64,000 bases of DNA from Pirellulales bacterium (GTDB taxonomy: Bacteria > Planctomycetota > Planctomycetia > Pirellulales > JALHPA01), in contig JANRLT010000021.1 in NCBI GenBank assembly GCA_033762255.1, positions 186,001 through 250,000 on the forward strand, read 5' to 3'. Position 1 is the stretch's first letter; every line of letters begins with the position of its first letter. Below the pieces are notes generated by a model. The model was not told the DNA's origin and did not search any database. It worked only from the letters and a program-made list of their open reading frames with translations. This document shows positions 45,534 to 53,984 of this stretch, in pieces. Made by a program: the position numbers and the translations under genes.

Positions 45534-46195
45534 GGCAACGCCTCCTCATGGGTAATACGCGCGGGGTCGCGCAACATGCCGCGCAGCATCGATTTGATCA
45601 TGTGCCGGGCAGTCTCCTCCACGGGCCGCCAGTCAATCCACTGATCCTGTCCTTTGGCGATATACGCGGATGAAATCCCGTGCACCGTCGCCCACAACAT
45701 TTGCGAAATCAGCTCGTGGTCGTGATACTCTGGCCGAAAAACATCCGCAGCCAAGGCGTAATCGACCGCCGCGCGGAGGAACGCGTAGCCATCCTCGTTG
45801 GGATTGCCGCGCTCGATCTTGGTCAGTTCGGCGCTGCGGGTGTGCCCCGGCGTCATCATGAGCAGTCGATAATGCTGAGGATGCGCGAGTGCAAATTGCA
45901 CGTAACCCCAACCGATCAGCATTAGCCGCCGAACGGGGTCGGCCTCGGCTAGCGATTTTTGCACGGAGAGCCGCAATGCCTGGCAATCCTCGTCCATGAG
46001 CGCCTGCAGTAGCGTCTCTTTGTCCGCGTAGTGAAAATAAATTCCCGTGGGCGTGTAACCGATCATGTCCCCCAGCTTGCGCATGGAAAAACCGTCCAGG
46101 CCGACGGAGAGGAACAACTTGCGCGCGGCATCCAGGATCAGCGTGCGGACACGCTCTTTTTCCTGGGCACGGCGATCAGCGGAACTGAGTTTCAT
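45530..46195 (-). CDS. TetR/AcrR family transcriptional regulator
   Basis: 221-residue DNA-binding repressor. The N-terminal helix-turn-helix runs through ILDAARKLFLSVGLDGFSMR and KLGDMIGYTPTGIYFHYADK, a clear TetR signature. The C-terminal ligand domain (about 90-190) resembles the WHG type. It is the first gene of the exporter set, overlapping the permease gene by 4 bases, and probably controls export in response to an unknown ligand. The CAGTG palindromes at 44193 are one candidate binding site; none was seen directly before this gene. Confidence 0.9.
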   Translation of the reverse strand: MKLSSADRRAQEKERVRTLILDAARKLFLSVGLDGFSMRKLGDMIGYTPTGIYFHYADKETLLQALMDEDCQALRLSVQKSLAEADPVRRLMLIGWGYVQFALAHPQHYRLLMMTPGHTRSAELTKIERGNPNEDGYAFLRAAVDYALAADVFRPEYHDHELISQMLWATVHGISSAYIAKGQDQWIDWRPVEETARHMIKSMLRGMLRDPARITHEEALP

Positions 46196-46203
46196 GGGTG
46201 TAT

Positions 46204-46258
46204 GTAGGAGGCGAGTCCGTCGCCGAATGAGCTGTACGGGGCGAATCTGTCGCCGAAG
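46204..46258 (+). repeat. Two GTAG-type hairpins, stem type A
   Basis: Copies at 46204-46227 (GTAG head, GGCGAG / GTCGCC) and 46236-46258 (degenerate GTACG head, GGCGAA / GTCGCC), just before the TetR start codon. Confidence 0.7.
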
Positions 46259-46594
46259 GGACCGGAAGAGGCAACTTTGCCGTCGAAAATAACGTACGGC
46301 GGTTCTAACGCAATCATTTTGCCCTACACAACAATAATACCTATCGGCGTTAGGTTGGGTAGTGGCGTAATGCTTTTATATTACGATCGCGCATGAATAA
46401 AAAGTTCGTAACCTATGATTTATTAATAAGTTACGACGATATTTCCTGACAGAAAATATTCACTTTTTTTTAAATCCAAACAAAAAAACTAGCTATTTTG
46501 ATGAATTTGTAACATATACGACACCGCTAATCAAAGTAACAAGCAGAGAGGCCGGAACAGTCAGATTGATAGAACCCAATGCAAAGGCGAATCC
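46259..46594. other. AT-rich intergenic region
   Basis: 336 bases with long A and T runs. No coding frame, hairpin terminator or RNA gene was recognised. Confidence 0.4.
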
Positions 46595-47044
46595 TCAATT
46601 ATGTGCCAAATGTTGCGGAAAAGGTGTGGGAGGCCCTAAGACATTCTTGGCATACATAGGCAATAACAATATCCCCAATATGCCTCCGACTAACCAAATT
46701 ACACTGACAGCGATGGCTGTCATGAGCACATATCGTTTTAAGACTTTTGGATTTGCAATTCCGCCACACCAAAAAAAGACCACCCCTCCCAATACAAATC
46801 CGTTTATCCCGCCGTAAATAGCACCTTCGATCGCCCCTTGAATAACCGCCCGAATGATTATCGAATCATTCCAATTCATCAAGTAATGGAAGTATGCCGG
46901 CCCAAGCCATCCGTTAATAAAACTTGTAATCATGCCTATCAAACTCCCCAATCCCACGGCATACAAAAGCACGCCAAGCATTTGGGGCGGATTGATCAAA
47001 CTCGTATCATCACCAGTTTGTGGCGCGGAGTAGGGATTTTGCAT
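46595..47044 (-). CDS. NPYSAP-motif membrane protein
   Basis: 149-residue inner-membrane protein. It begins MQNPYSAP, a short N-terminal motif that recurs in many planctomycete membrane proteins of unknown role. Four hydrophobic segments follow, with a glycine-rich central part (IQGAIEGAIYGGINGFVLGG). The C-terminus is short and soluble. It is isolated between two repeat-rich gaps, and AT content is higher than in its neighbours, which may point to transfer. Function unknown. Confidence 0.6.
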   Translation of the reverse strand: MQNPYSAPQTGDDTSLINPPQMLGVLLYAVGLGSLIGMITSFINGWLGPAYFHYLMNWNDSIIIRAVIQGAIEGAIYGGINGFVLGGVVFFWCGGIANPKVLKRYVLMTAIAVSVIWLVGGILGILLLPMYAKNVLGPPTPFPQHLAHN

Positions 47045-47245
47045 GAAACAGTAAACTACTGCAGGGTTGCATAAAAGTGGAATGGACTTTCATTGCTAAT
47101 AAATTGCATGATTCTAACTTAGTGTCCTTTAGGTTAAATTAAATCGCGAATCAAAGTGGTCGACGCAACCAATACATACTTGCAGCATATCGCAGCCAAA
47201 ATCGATATAGCGAAAAATGATAAACCATCGCTTGTGTGTAACTGC

Positions 47246-47269
47246 TTCGGCAACGGAGTTGCCTCCTAC
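47246..47269 (-). repeat. GTAG-headed hairpin, stem type A (GGCAAC form)
   Basis: GGCAAC / GTTGCC around GGA, with GTAGGAG head on the minus strand. The stem differs from GGCGAC copies by a paired change. Confidence 0.8.
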
Positions 47270-47345
47270 AATTGTCCTCCCTTCCCCACACAGAGACAAA
47301 AAACAAGTTTTGACCCCGCCACCCTCTCGTCTCACGCCTCCTACA

Positions 47346-47420
47346 CCGCCGATACCATCGGCGGCTTTGAGTGAGTTGCGGAATATCAAAAGCGTGCTCC
47401 GCTGCGCGTTGCGGCTAACC
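47346..47420 (+). repeat. Composite C-E hairpin unit
   Basis: Hairpin C (CCGCCGAT / ATCGGCGG plus CTTTG, 47346-47369) and sequence E (GCTCCGCTGCGCGTTGCGGC, 47396-47420), 26 bases apart. The same order and similar spacing occur at 48976 and 63605. A type-F-like hairpin lies just before, near 47297. Confidence 0.8.
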
Positions 47421-47538
47421 AGTTTTCTACCGCCACAAGCCCTTTGTCCAGTCCCTCACCACACATGGGCAAAATGCCCATGCCACGTCGCTAGCGTACC
47501 GGTGGACTTACGCCCACCGCTCGCCGCCCCCGCTTCTT

Positions 47539-47573
47539 CGTCTCCCATCTCTCGTCTCCCGTCTCCCGTCTCT
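47539..47573. repeat. Period-7 tract (CGTCTCC/CGTCTCT)
   Basis: Five 7-base units with consensus CGTCTCY. Three further copies lie at 63686, also next to C and E hairpins. Confidence 0.85.
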
Positions 47574-47576
47574 CAC

Positions 47577-47600
47577 TTCGGCAACGGAGTTGCCTCCTAC
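47577..47600 (-). repeat. GTAG-headed hairpin, stem type A (GGCAAC form)
   Basis: Perfect GGCAAC / GTTGCC stem with GTAG head on the minus strand; nearly identical to the copy at 47246. Confidence 0.8.
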
Positions 47601-47606
47601 ATGGCA

Positions 47607-47629
47607 CGGCGACTAAAAGTCGCCGCTAC
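47607..47629 (-). repeat. GTAG-headed hairpin supplying a stop codon
   Basis: GTAG then CGGCGAC / GTCGCCG with a TTTTA loop on the minus strand. The TAG of the head (47626-47628) is the stop codon of the propeller gene. Confidence 0.75.
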
Positions 47630-48843
47630 TTCCCTAACTTCCACACATGCTGATTGCTGCGCACAAAGATCGCTCCGTCAGCGATCGCGGGGGTGGCCAT
47701 GATTTCCTCATTCAGCGGGTTTTCGGCCAGGACTTCCCCTTTTTCCTTGGTCAAATCGACCACCTGGATCAGTCCGTCCTTGGCGGTGGCGTACAGCTTG
47801 CCGTCGGCGATGACGGGGGTGGCCCAGAACTGCCCCTTCAGCCGTAATTGCCAGAGCGGGTTGCCGGTCGCGGCGTCGGCGGCATTCAGCACCCCCGCGC
47901 GATTGATGACATAGACCTTGCCGTCGTGGACGATGGGACTGGCGGCGCCCGCGTTCAGCTTATTTTGGGTCCAGAGCAATTCCGGGCTGGAACTGCCGGT
48001 AAATTTAAGCGCCCGCAGACCATCCCCCGGCACATACGCCACATCGCCGACATACACGCACGAACTGATCCCGTCGCATGGCTTGGCATTTAACCAGATC
48101 TGCTGCCCGTCGCTGGGGTCATGGGCGGAGACCCCTTTACCATTGGTCAGCAAAACCACCGACTCGCCCGCGGTTTTGCCAGCGGCCACGACCGGCGACG
48201 CCCAATGCGCGGATTTGTCGCGGTCGATGCGCCATTTGGTTTCGCCGGTATTGGCGTCAAAACCCGCGGCAAAGGAATCTCCCTGGGCCTCGGACTGGAC
48301 AATCACCACGCCATCGGCGACGACCACCGACGAGGACATGCCAATGTCATTCCCCGCCAGGGGGTAATCGACCGTTAAGCCGCGGTACCACTGCAAGTTG
48401 CCATCCAGGTCGAGGCAAATGAGATCATTGGACGAAAAGAACGCAAAAATTCGCTGGCCGTCAGTCGCGGGGGTGTTGGCGGCGACGGAACTGCTGGGGT
48501 GGCAAAGCGTGCGCCCCGTCGCCCAAAATTGCCGCTCCCAGAGCTGTTTGCCAGTGGCCTTGTCCAGGCAAATCACATGCAGGCGGTCGTTTTTACCGCC
48601 ACTGGCCGCGGTAACAAAAACGCGATCCCCCACGACGATGGGGCAGGCGACGCCATTACCGGGCAGAGGCGTCTTCCAGGCGATGTTTTCCGCTTTATCG
48701 GCGTCAGCAGTCCATTTGACCGGGGTTTTTTGGTCGGCGGCGACGCTGGTGCCATCGCCGCGAAACCCGGTCCAATCCGCAGAAAGGGAAAGAGGAGCAA
48801 GGGCAAACAGGAAGGGAAAAATGGCGAGGGAAGTTGTGCGCAT
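47626..48843 (-). CDS. PQQ-binding-like beta-propeller secreted protein
   Basis: 405-residue exported protein. A signal peptide (LAIFPFLFALAPLSLSA) leads directly to ADWTGFRGDGTS, the typical planctomycete opening of this family. Repeated blades follow with PQQ-like motifs: VICLDKATGKQLWERQF, GFDANTGETKWRIDR and NAADAATGNPLWQLRL. The BamB/PQQ fold is a scaffold; a cofactor or enzyme activity is not assured. ATG 48843 gives the best signal peptide; ATG 48861 is possible. The stop codon is the TAG of a GTAG hairpin repeat. It precedes a HEAT-type secreted protein on the same strand. Confidence 0.85.
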   Translation of the reverse strand: MRTTSLAIFPFLFALAPLSLSADWTGFRGDGTSVAADQKTPVKWTADADKAENIAWKTPLPGNGVACPIVVGDRVFVTAASGGKNDRLHVICLDKATGKQLWERQFWATGRTLCHPSSSVAANTPATDGQRIFAFFSSNDLICLDLDGNLQWYRGLTVDYPLAGNDIGMSSSVVVADGVVIVQSEAQGDSFAAGFDANTGETKWRIDRDKSAHWASPVVAAGKTAGESVVLLTNGKGVSAHDPSDGQQIWLNAKPCDGISSCVYVGDVAYVPGDGLRALKFTGSSSPELLWTQNKLNAGAASPIVHDGKVYVINRAGVLNAADAATGNPLWQLRLKGQFWATPVIADGKLYATAKDGLIQVVDLTKEKGEVLAENPLNEEIMATPAIADGAIFVRSNQHVWKLGK

Positions 48844-48975
48844 GGTTGGATTTCTGAACATGTGAAGATGATTGTTTATGAAATGGAATGTAAAATTGTG
48901 TTGCATAAATTATTGTCACTCGTCCTCTCCTGCCATCAAGCAGGGATAGTATGCTGCGTCTGCCACCGTCTTTTA

Positions 48976-49048
48976 CCGCCGATTCCATCGGCGGTTTTGT
49001 GTGGATTATGGCATGTCGTTAAGTGCTCCGCTGGGCGTCGCGGCTAAC
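48976..49048 (+). repeat. Composite C-E hairpin unit
   Basis: C hairpin at 48976-48999 (CCGCCGAT / ATCGGCGG) and E at 49025-49048, 25 bases apart, in the gap between two minus-strand genes. Confidence 0.8.
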
Positions 49049-49076
49049 TAATTTGACTCTCGCATACTGTTGCACC

Positions 49077-49103
49077 AGTCCCGTCCGGCGGACGGGATCT
49101 ACT
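49077..49103 (-). repeat. GTAG-headed hairpin, stem type B
   Basis: TCCCGTCC / GGACGGGA stem with GTAG on the minus strand, between composite unit 48976 and hairpin C at 49116. Confidence 0.75.
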
Positions 49104-49115
49104 CTCGCCTCCTAA

Positions 49116-49139
49116 CCGCCGATACCACCGGCGGCTTTG
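49116..49139 (+). repeat. Hairpin C
   Basis: CCGCCGAT / ACCGGCGG plus CTTTG, one mismatch from the consensus, 14 bases before the stop of the HEAT-protein gene. Confidence 0.7.
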
Positions 49140-49152
49140 TATCCCGCCCCCC

Positions 49153-50346
49153 TTACTGCGGTGTTTCCGCGGGCTTGGGCGAGAGGGCCGCGGCAGGGGT
49201 TTCCGGCCGGTTGGCGGCTAATATCGCCGTGCCAATGCTATCGCAGACCCGCAGTTGAAACATCCAGTCCTGGGCCCATTGCTCGGTCTGCTCGTTCTGG
49301 CAGATTTTGAGCAAAATCGTGTTTTTGCCCGGTTTTAGCTTGGCCGGAGCGATGTATTGGTCGATGGCGTTGGCCGCGTGGTACACTTCCCGCTGCCAGA
49401 TGAGTTCGCCGTTCAACCAGATTTTGTTGGCGTTGATGCAGCCCAGGCGAAATTGGCAATCCGTCCCTTTATCCGCGTCAAATTCGGTGTAGGCGTAGGC
49501 CACAGCCCCCTTGATCTTGCCCAGGGCCGCGTTCAGGTCCACTTCGCCCGTGGGGCTGTTGGTCGTGTGGGCCTGCCAGGCGATCTCGCCCGATTTGCCC
49601 TGGTATTTGGCCTTTAAGTCAATTTTTTCCTCTGGCGGATAGGCGATGTTAAAAGCCGACTGGTTGGTATTATCAAATGGGGCCAGCAATTGCCACTCCA
49701 TGAGAAAGCCCAACTGCCGCGGCAGATCAACCGTCTGTCCGGCGTCGCGCAGTTTCTTGGCCAGGCTTTCGATTTGATCGATATCGCGGGCGGCGGCAAA
49801 CGCTTTTTTATACGCGGCCAGCGCGGCTTCGCTGGCGGGTTTTTCCCCCACGGCGGCGTCGGTGTCGCGGATCAGCTTGGCCACGGCGTCGCGGCGTAGT
49901 TCCAGGCTGGGGTCATCCAACATATCGGGCAAATAGCGGTCGGGGGTTTGCGGGTCGATTTTTGTCAGTAATTCATAGGCCATCCGGCGCCCGCGGTCGC
50001 CATTGGCATGATCGGCGATAAATTTTTCCAGGACGGTCGGAGCGAGCTGCTCTCCCTTCGCGGCGGCCCGGTCTAAAATCACCTCGACCGCGCTACGCAG
50101 ATAATTGACCGCGTTGGGATTGGCGTCCCGCATCGCCAATAAAATCGTGGGAACCGTGGCTAGCGACTGCTGGGCGAGTTCCTTTACGGCGGCATTGGCC
50201 CCGGCAAACCCTTCTGTCGATTGGCCCGCGGACTTGATCGCGGCGATCAGGGCCGGCACCTCGGCGGCGGGGGCAGGTTTGGCCAACAAGCCCATGACCA
50301 ATAAGCAGTAACACAGACCCCGCAAGCAAACGGTTCGATAAAGCAT
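49153..50346 (-). CDS. Secreted HEAT-like protein with jelly-roll domain
   Basis: 397-residue exported protein. The signal peptide ends near residue 28 (LLVMGLLAKPAPAAE). Residues about 30-200 are helical and HEAT-like (SLELRRDAVAKLI). The C-terminal region (about 215-370) is a beta-sandwich resembling a carbohydrate-binding jelly-roll of glycoside hydrolases, with NKIWLNGELIWQ and LKPGKNTILLKICQNE. The end is Pro/Ala-rich. It may work with the propeller protein encoded downstream. No catalytic residues are evident. Confidence 0.7.
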   Translation of the reverse strand: MLYRTVCLRGLCYCLLVMGLLAKPAPAAEVPALIAAIKSAGQSTEGFAGANAAVKELAQQSLATVPTILLAMRDANPNAVNYLRSAVEVILDRAAAKGEQLAPTVLEKFIADHANGDRGRRMAYELLTKIDPQTPDRYLPDMLDDPSLELRRDAVAKLIRDTDAAVGEKPASEAALAAYKKAFAAARDIDQIESLAKKLRDAGQTVDLPRQLGFLMEWQLLAPFDNTNQSAFNIAYPPEEKIDLKAKYQGKSGEIAWQAHTTNSPTGEVDLNAALGKIKGAVAYAYTEFDADKGTDCQFRLGCINANKIWLNGELIWQREVYHAANAIDQYIAPAKLKPGKNTILLKICQNEQTEQWAQDWMFQLRVCDSIGTAILAANRPETPAAALSPKPAETPQ

Positions 50347-50604
50347 GGCAAGTTTTTGGGTGGTATGGTGGGAAAGTTAATGGTGGGAATGCCCCTGATT
50401 CTAACGGATGACACTCCCTCCCGCCAACAACTCCCCGGGGAAATTTCCCGTGGCGGATGACCGTCATATCCGGCAGAATGCGACCAAAAGAATTTGACAG
50501 CGGGCGTGGGCCAGCCTCGCCAGAACGAAAATCTAGCGAGAGGGCACGCGCGGGGAATTATCATAAGAATAGATCGCGACGATTGATGGAACAGTGGCAA
50601 ATAC
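50347..50604. other. Divergent intergenic region
   Basis: Bases just upstream of the HEAT-protein ATG (50347-50390) are A/C-rich on the minus strand, with repeated CCCACCAT, and resemble the other leader tracts, but a 7-base period is not clear. No gene. Confidence 0.35.
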
Positions 50605-50665
50605 CGTGGGTTAGCGCCCGACGGCTGATCGGCCCAACTCGAATCGGCGGCTTTGACACTGTACT
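50605..50665. repeat. Partial type-D and hairpin-C remnants
   Basis: ACCGTGGGTTAGCGCCCGAC (about 50605-50624) matches one end of the 74-bp type-D repeat. ATCGGCGGCTTTG near 50643 matches the second half of hairpin C. Confidence 0.5.
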
Positions 50666-50713
50666 AACACGGCCTGTGGGGTGGAAAATATTATGAGCGG
50701 CAAGGAACAAAGA

Positions 50714-52276
50714 ATGCTGGCGATGTTACGGGAAATCGTGTTCTGCACGGGGCTAATGCTGACAGCGTTTGCTGGGGGCTGGCCAGGCGTGCTACGCGCC
50801 GCTGATGGCCAACTGGAACTGCGGGTCATCGACCGCGACACCGGACAGCCGACTGTGTGCCGCATGCACCTAAAAAACGCCGCGGGCAAGCCGGTCAAAA
50901 TCCCCGGGGCGTTGCAACATGGCGACTACGTTGTCATTACCGATAAAATTGTGCTCCGTTTGCCGCGCGGCAACTACACCTTTACTATGGAACGCGGGCC
51001 AGAGTCGCTCATCCGCAGCGGGCATTTTACGATCAATCGATTTGCCGATGATGTTGAAACCGTCGATCTGAAAAATTTTTGTAACCTGGCCGACGAAGGG
51101 TGGTACGGGGGCGATCTGGATGCTCAGCGTCCGGTGGACGATCTACCCTTGCTCATGGCGGCCGAGGGGTTGCACGTGGTCGCGCTCACCTCCTGGCAAA
51201 ATGACAAGACGATTTGGAATAAACAAAACCCACTTCCCAAAACCCCGATCGCCGAGCACCCCAATCATCGCCTGATTGATCTGCTGGGGGGGCGAGACGA
51301 ACGGCACGGCAGCGCGCTGGGTTTATTTAACCTGCGGCAGCCGCTAACCTTACCGCGCTCTGCCGATCTCTGGCCCACGCTGGCCCAGACCGCCGCGACC
51401 GCGCACGCCGAGCGCGGCTGGGTGGACGGGGCGCGGCTGTTTTCGCGGGAGTTGCCGCTCTTGGTGGCGGCTGGAAAGCTGGACTCCGCACAACTGCTTA
51501 ATAGGCATTTGCTACGCGGGGGAATCGTGGATCATGAAGCCGACGGTTACGCCCGCGACAAAAAGTTTTATCCCGCCCCCTTTGGCAACGGGCGCTGGAG
51601 TCAACACATCTATTATCAACTGCTTGAATGCGGCCTGCGCCTGCCGCTGACCGCGGGGAGCGGTTCCGGGGCCAACACCAACCCGCTGGGGTACAATCGT
51701 GTGTACGCCCAGGTGGAGGGGGAATTAACCCTGGAAAAGTGGTGGGCCGCGGTCCGGGCGGGGCGGGTCATGGTGACGAATGGGCCGTTACTGCGCTGCA
51801 CCGTGGAGGGTAAATATCCCGGGCACACGTTTACCGCCAGCAAAGGCGAAACGCTGGAGCTACTGCCGGAGTTGACGCTGTCCACCCGCGACAAGATCGA
51901 TTACATCGAAGTGGTCCATAATGGCGTGGTCGTGAATGAGCTCCGCTTGGCGGAATACCAAAAATCTGGCGGAAAAGTGCCCCCTCTCACATTTACCGAA
52001 AGTGGTTGGTTTTTATTGCGGGCGGTGACAAACGAAAAGTCGACCTACCGCCACGCCACTACCGGGCCGTTTTTTGTCGAGTTTGATTACCAAAAGCGAT
52101 TCAACCCCGCCGCAGCACGGTTTTTTATCGATTGGGTGGACCGGGAAATCGCGGCCATCCGCGCCGAAGAACCTGCCGGCATCGAACAGCCCGCGCGGCT
52201 CGCGCAGTGGGAACAAGCCAGGGTGTACTGGCAAAAGTTAGGAAAAAGAGGTGGAGGCGATTCCGTCGTCGAATAG
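50714..52276 (+). CDS. CehA/McbA-like PHP-domain protein, probably non-catalytic
   Basis: 520-residue exported protein. The start at ATG 50714 has AAGGA 7 bases upstream and gives a signal peptide (VFCTGLMLTAFAGGWPGVLRA). A beta-rich N-terminal domain (about 32-125) precedes the block GWYGGDLDAQRPVDDLPLLM (about 129-148), which lines up with the GDLHxH motif of CehA/McbA hydrolases. Both metal-binding His positions are changed here. The next segment AAEGLHVVALTSW and a later TNGPLLR..EGKYPG stretch also fit that family. It may be a binding or structural relative rather than an enzyme. GTG 50681 and ATG 50693 are alternative starts. Confidence 0.7.
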   Translation: MLAMLREIVFCTGLMLTAFAGGWPGVLRAADGQLELRVIDRDTGQPTVCRMHLKNAAGKPVKIPGALQHGDYVVITDKIVLRLPRGNYTFTMERGPESLIRSGHFTINRFADDVETVDLKNFCNLADEGWYGGDLDAQRPVDDLPLLMAAEGLHVVALTSWQNDKTIWNKQNPLPKTPIAEHPNHRLIDLLGGRDERHGSALGLFNLRQPLTLPRSADLWPTLAQTAATAHAERGWVDGARLFSRELPLLVAAGKLDSAQLLNRHLLRGGIVDHEADGYARDKKFYPAPFGNGRWSQHIYYQLLECGLRLPLTAGSGSGANTNPLGYNRVYAQVEGELTLEKWWAAVRAGRVMVTNGPLLRCTVEGKYPGHTFTASKGETLELLPELTLSTRDKIDYIEVVHNGVVVNELRLAEYQKSGGKVPPLTFTESGWFLLRAVTNEKSTYRHATTGPFFVEFDYQKRFNPAAARFFIDWVDREIAAIRAEEPAGIEQPARLAQWEQARVYWQKLGKRGGGDSVVE

Positions 52277-52285
52277 CCAAAATTT

Positions 52286-52309
52286 GTAGGAGGCAACTCC
52301 GTTGCCGAG
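52286..52309 (+). repeat. GTAG-headed hairpin, stem type A (GGCAAC form)
   Basis: GTAGGAG then GGCAAC / GTTGCC, 10 bases after the PHP-like stop codon. Confidence 0.8.
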
Positions 52310-52323
52310 CAGGCTGCTTTATC

Positions 52324-52372
52324 AGGTGGGGTGAGGAGGAGCAGAGGTGCGGGGGTGAAGGTTGTTGGTTAA
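52324..52372. repeat. Degenerate G-rich period-7 tract
   Basis: Seven 7-base units, most with GG at positions 2-3 (AGGTGGG, AGGTGCG, AGGTTGT). Weak but in the same phase. Confidence 0.45.
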
Positions 52373-52547
52373 CCGCGGAGCGCGACATAAAAAAGGGAAC
52401 TGTGCGGCAGTCAATTCCATTGCCCCACCCAGCTCCGCAGGAGCGCGATCTTTACAGTAAGCTTCTCCTCCCCGCCGGTTTTTTCCTTCTAAACCGCATA
52501 ATTGCCACACTTTCCGGCTTGCGGCCAGGCATGACCTATGCTTGCGC

Positions 52548-53876
52548 ATGCCGCTTTTGCCTGCTACCGCTGTTTGTCCCCCCGTACCGGATCTGGTCGC
52601 ATTGGGGGGGCGCGCTGAAGTCTGGGAAACCCCTGTTTCCAGACCAGAATCAATCGCGCCCAATCCGGCTTGCCCACCAAAATCTTATCTTTCACCATCC
52701 GTCGCGCCGCGGGTCCTGCAAGTCGTCAATGGCGAACATTACGCCGGGGCCGAGCGTGTCCAAGATTTACTGGCGGAGCAATTTGACCGGCTGGGATTAT
52801 GGAATGGTCTGGTTTGTGTCAAACCTAACAAATTTCCCGAACAGCGACTTGCCCGGCAGGTGCCGCTGTGGTCCTTTCCCATGCGGGGGAAGATCGATTT
52901 GCGCCCGGCGCACAAACTCGCGCGGCTCATCCGTGCGCAACAAGTGCAACTGCTGCACGCGCATGGCGCCCGGGGGGCGCTCATCGCCAGCCTGGCTGGC
53001 TGGTGGACCAACACGCCAGTGGTCTATCACGTGCATGGTCAGACCGGAGTGGAAGTCGGGGGTAAATGGTCCACTTGGCTTAACGCCACACTGGAGCGCC
53101 GTATTTTACAGTCCTGCGCGGGGCTGATTGCCGTCTCGGACAGTACGGCCCGTTACTTAACAGAGCACGGCGCTCCCGCACATAAAATTCATGTCATCCC
53201 CAACGGCGTGCCGGGGCGCCCCCTTCGGCAGTTAGTGGAAGCTTCCCATTCTTTCGCAAGTCAATCCCACAACGGTCCCACACTAGGGTTTGTGGCATGG
53301 TTGCGGCCGCGCAAAGGACTCGAGGTGTTTTTGGACGCGGCGGCGCAACTCTTGCCGCGTTTTCCCGCGCTGCGGCTATGGGTGGTGGGAAGCTTTGAAA
53401 CATCCGCGTATGAGGCAGAGATAAAAACCCGCGCGGCACATCTGGGATTAAGCGATCACATTGTCTGGCGCGGGTTTTGCCAGCCCATCGACGCGGAGCT
53501 GGACATGCTGGATGTGTTGGCGTTTCCCAGCGTGCTGGCCGAGGGGATGCCGATGGTCCTGCTCGAGGCCCTGGCCGCGGGCGTACCCATCGTTGCCAGC
53601 CGTGTACCCGGGGTGACTGATGTCATCCGCCACGAACAAAACGGCCTCTTGGTCGAGCCACAGAGCGCGGCGGAATTGGCCGGTGCCATTGAGAAATTGC
53701 TAGATTCCAGCCAGCTCCGCGCTCGCATGATTCAGGCGGGGCAACAATGCCACGCGGCGGAATTTTCGGACGTGGTCATGGCCCGCCGCACGCAGCAACT
53801 CTATGCGCATGTTCTCGCCACTCAGGCCCCATCCGCTCGCCACTCTTTGTCAAAAGGTCTCGCTCTAGGTCCGTAA
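52548..53876 (+). CDS. GT4 family glycosyltransferase
   Basis: 442-residue cytoplasmic or membrane-associated glycosyltransferase with two Rossmann domains (GT-B). The N-terminal domain starts near residue 55 with RVLQVVNGEHYAGAERVQDL and includes LLHAHGARGALIASL. The C-terminal donor domain has LGFVAWLRPRKGLEVFLDAA and the GT4 Glu motif FPSVLAEGMPMVLLEALAAG, then GLLVEP. It transfers a nucleotide sugar onto a growing glycan. The first roughly 52 residues are not typical, so the true start may lie later. The WecB/TagA-type gene follows 108 bases on, which points to exopolysaccharide synthesis. Confidence 0.88.
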   Translation: MPLLPATAVCPPVPDLVALGGRAEVWETPVSRPESIAPNPACPPKSYLSPSVAPRVLQVVNGEHYAGAERVQDLLAEQFDRLGLWNGLVCVKPNKFPEQRLARQVPLWSFPMRGKIDLRPAHKLARLIRAQQVQLLHAHGARGALIASLAGWWTNTPVVYHVHGQTGVEVGGKWSTWLNATLERRILQSCAGLIAVSDSTARYLTEHGAPAHKIHVIPNGVPGRPLRQLVEASHSFASQSHNGPTLGFVAWLRPRKGLEVFLDAAAQLLPRFPALRLWVVGSFETSAYEAEIKTRAAHLGLSDHIVWRGFCQPIDAELDMLDVLAFPSVLAEGMPMVLLEALAAGVPIVASRVPGVTDVIRHEQNGLLVEPQSAAELAGAIEKLLDSSQLRARMIQAGQQCHAAEFSDVVMARRTQQLYAHVLATQAPSARHSLSKGLALGP

Positions 53877-53984
53877 ATTGCAAATCACGCCCGGCCCCCT
53901 ATACGGGGGGTAAGCGAGCGAACCGTGATGCACCGTGATGAACCACTCATTTCACCTTAACGATTTTGATTCCTGGTAGCACGC

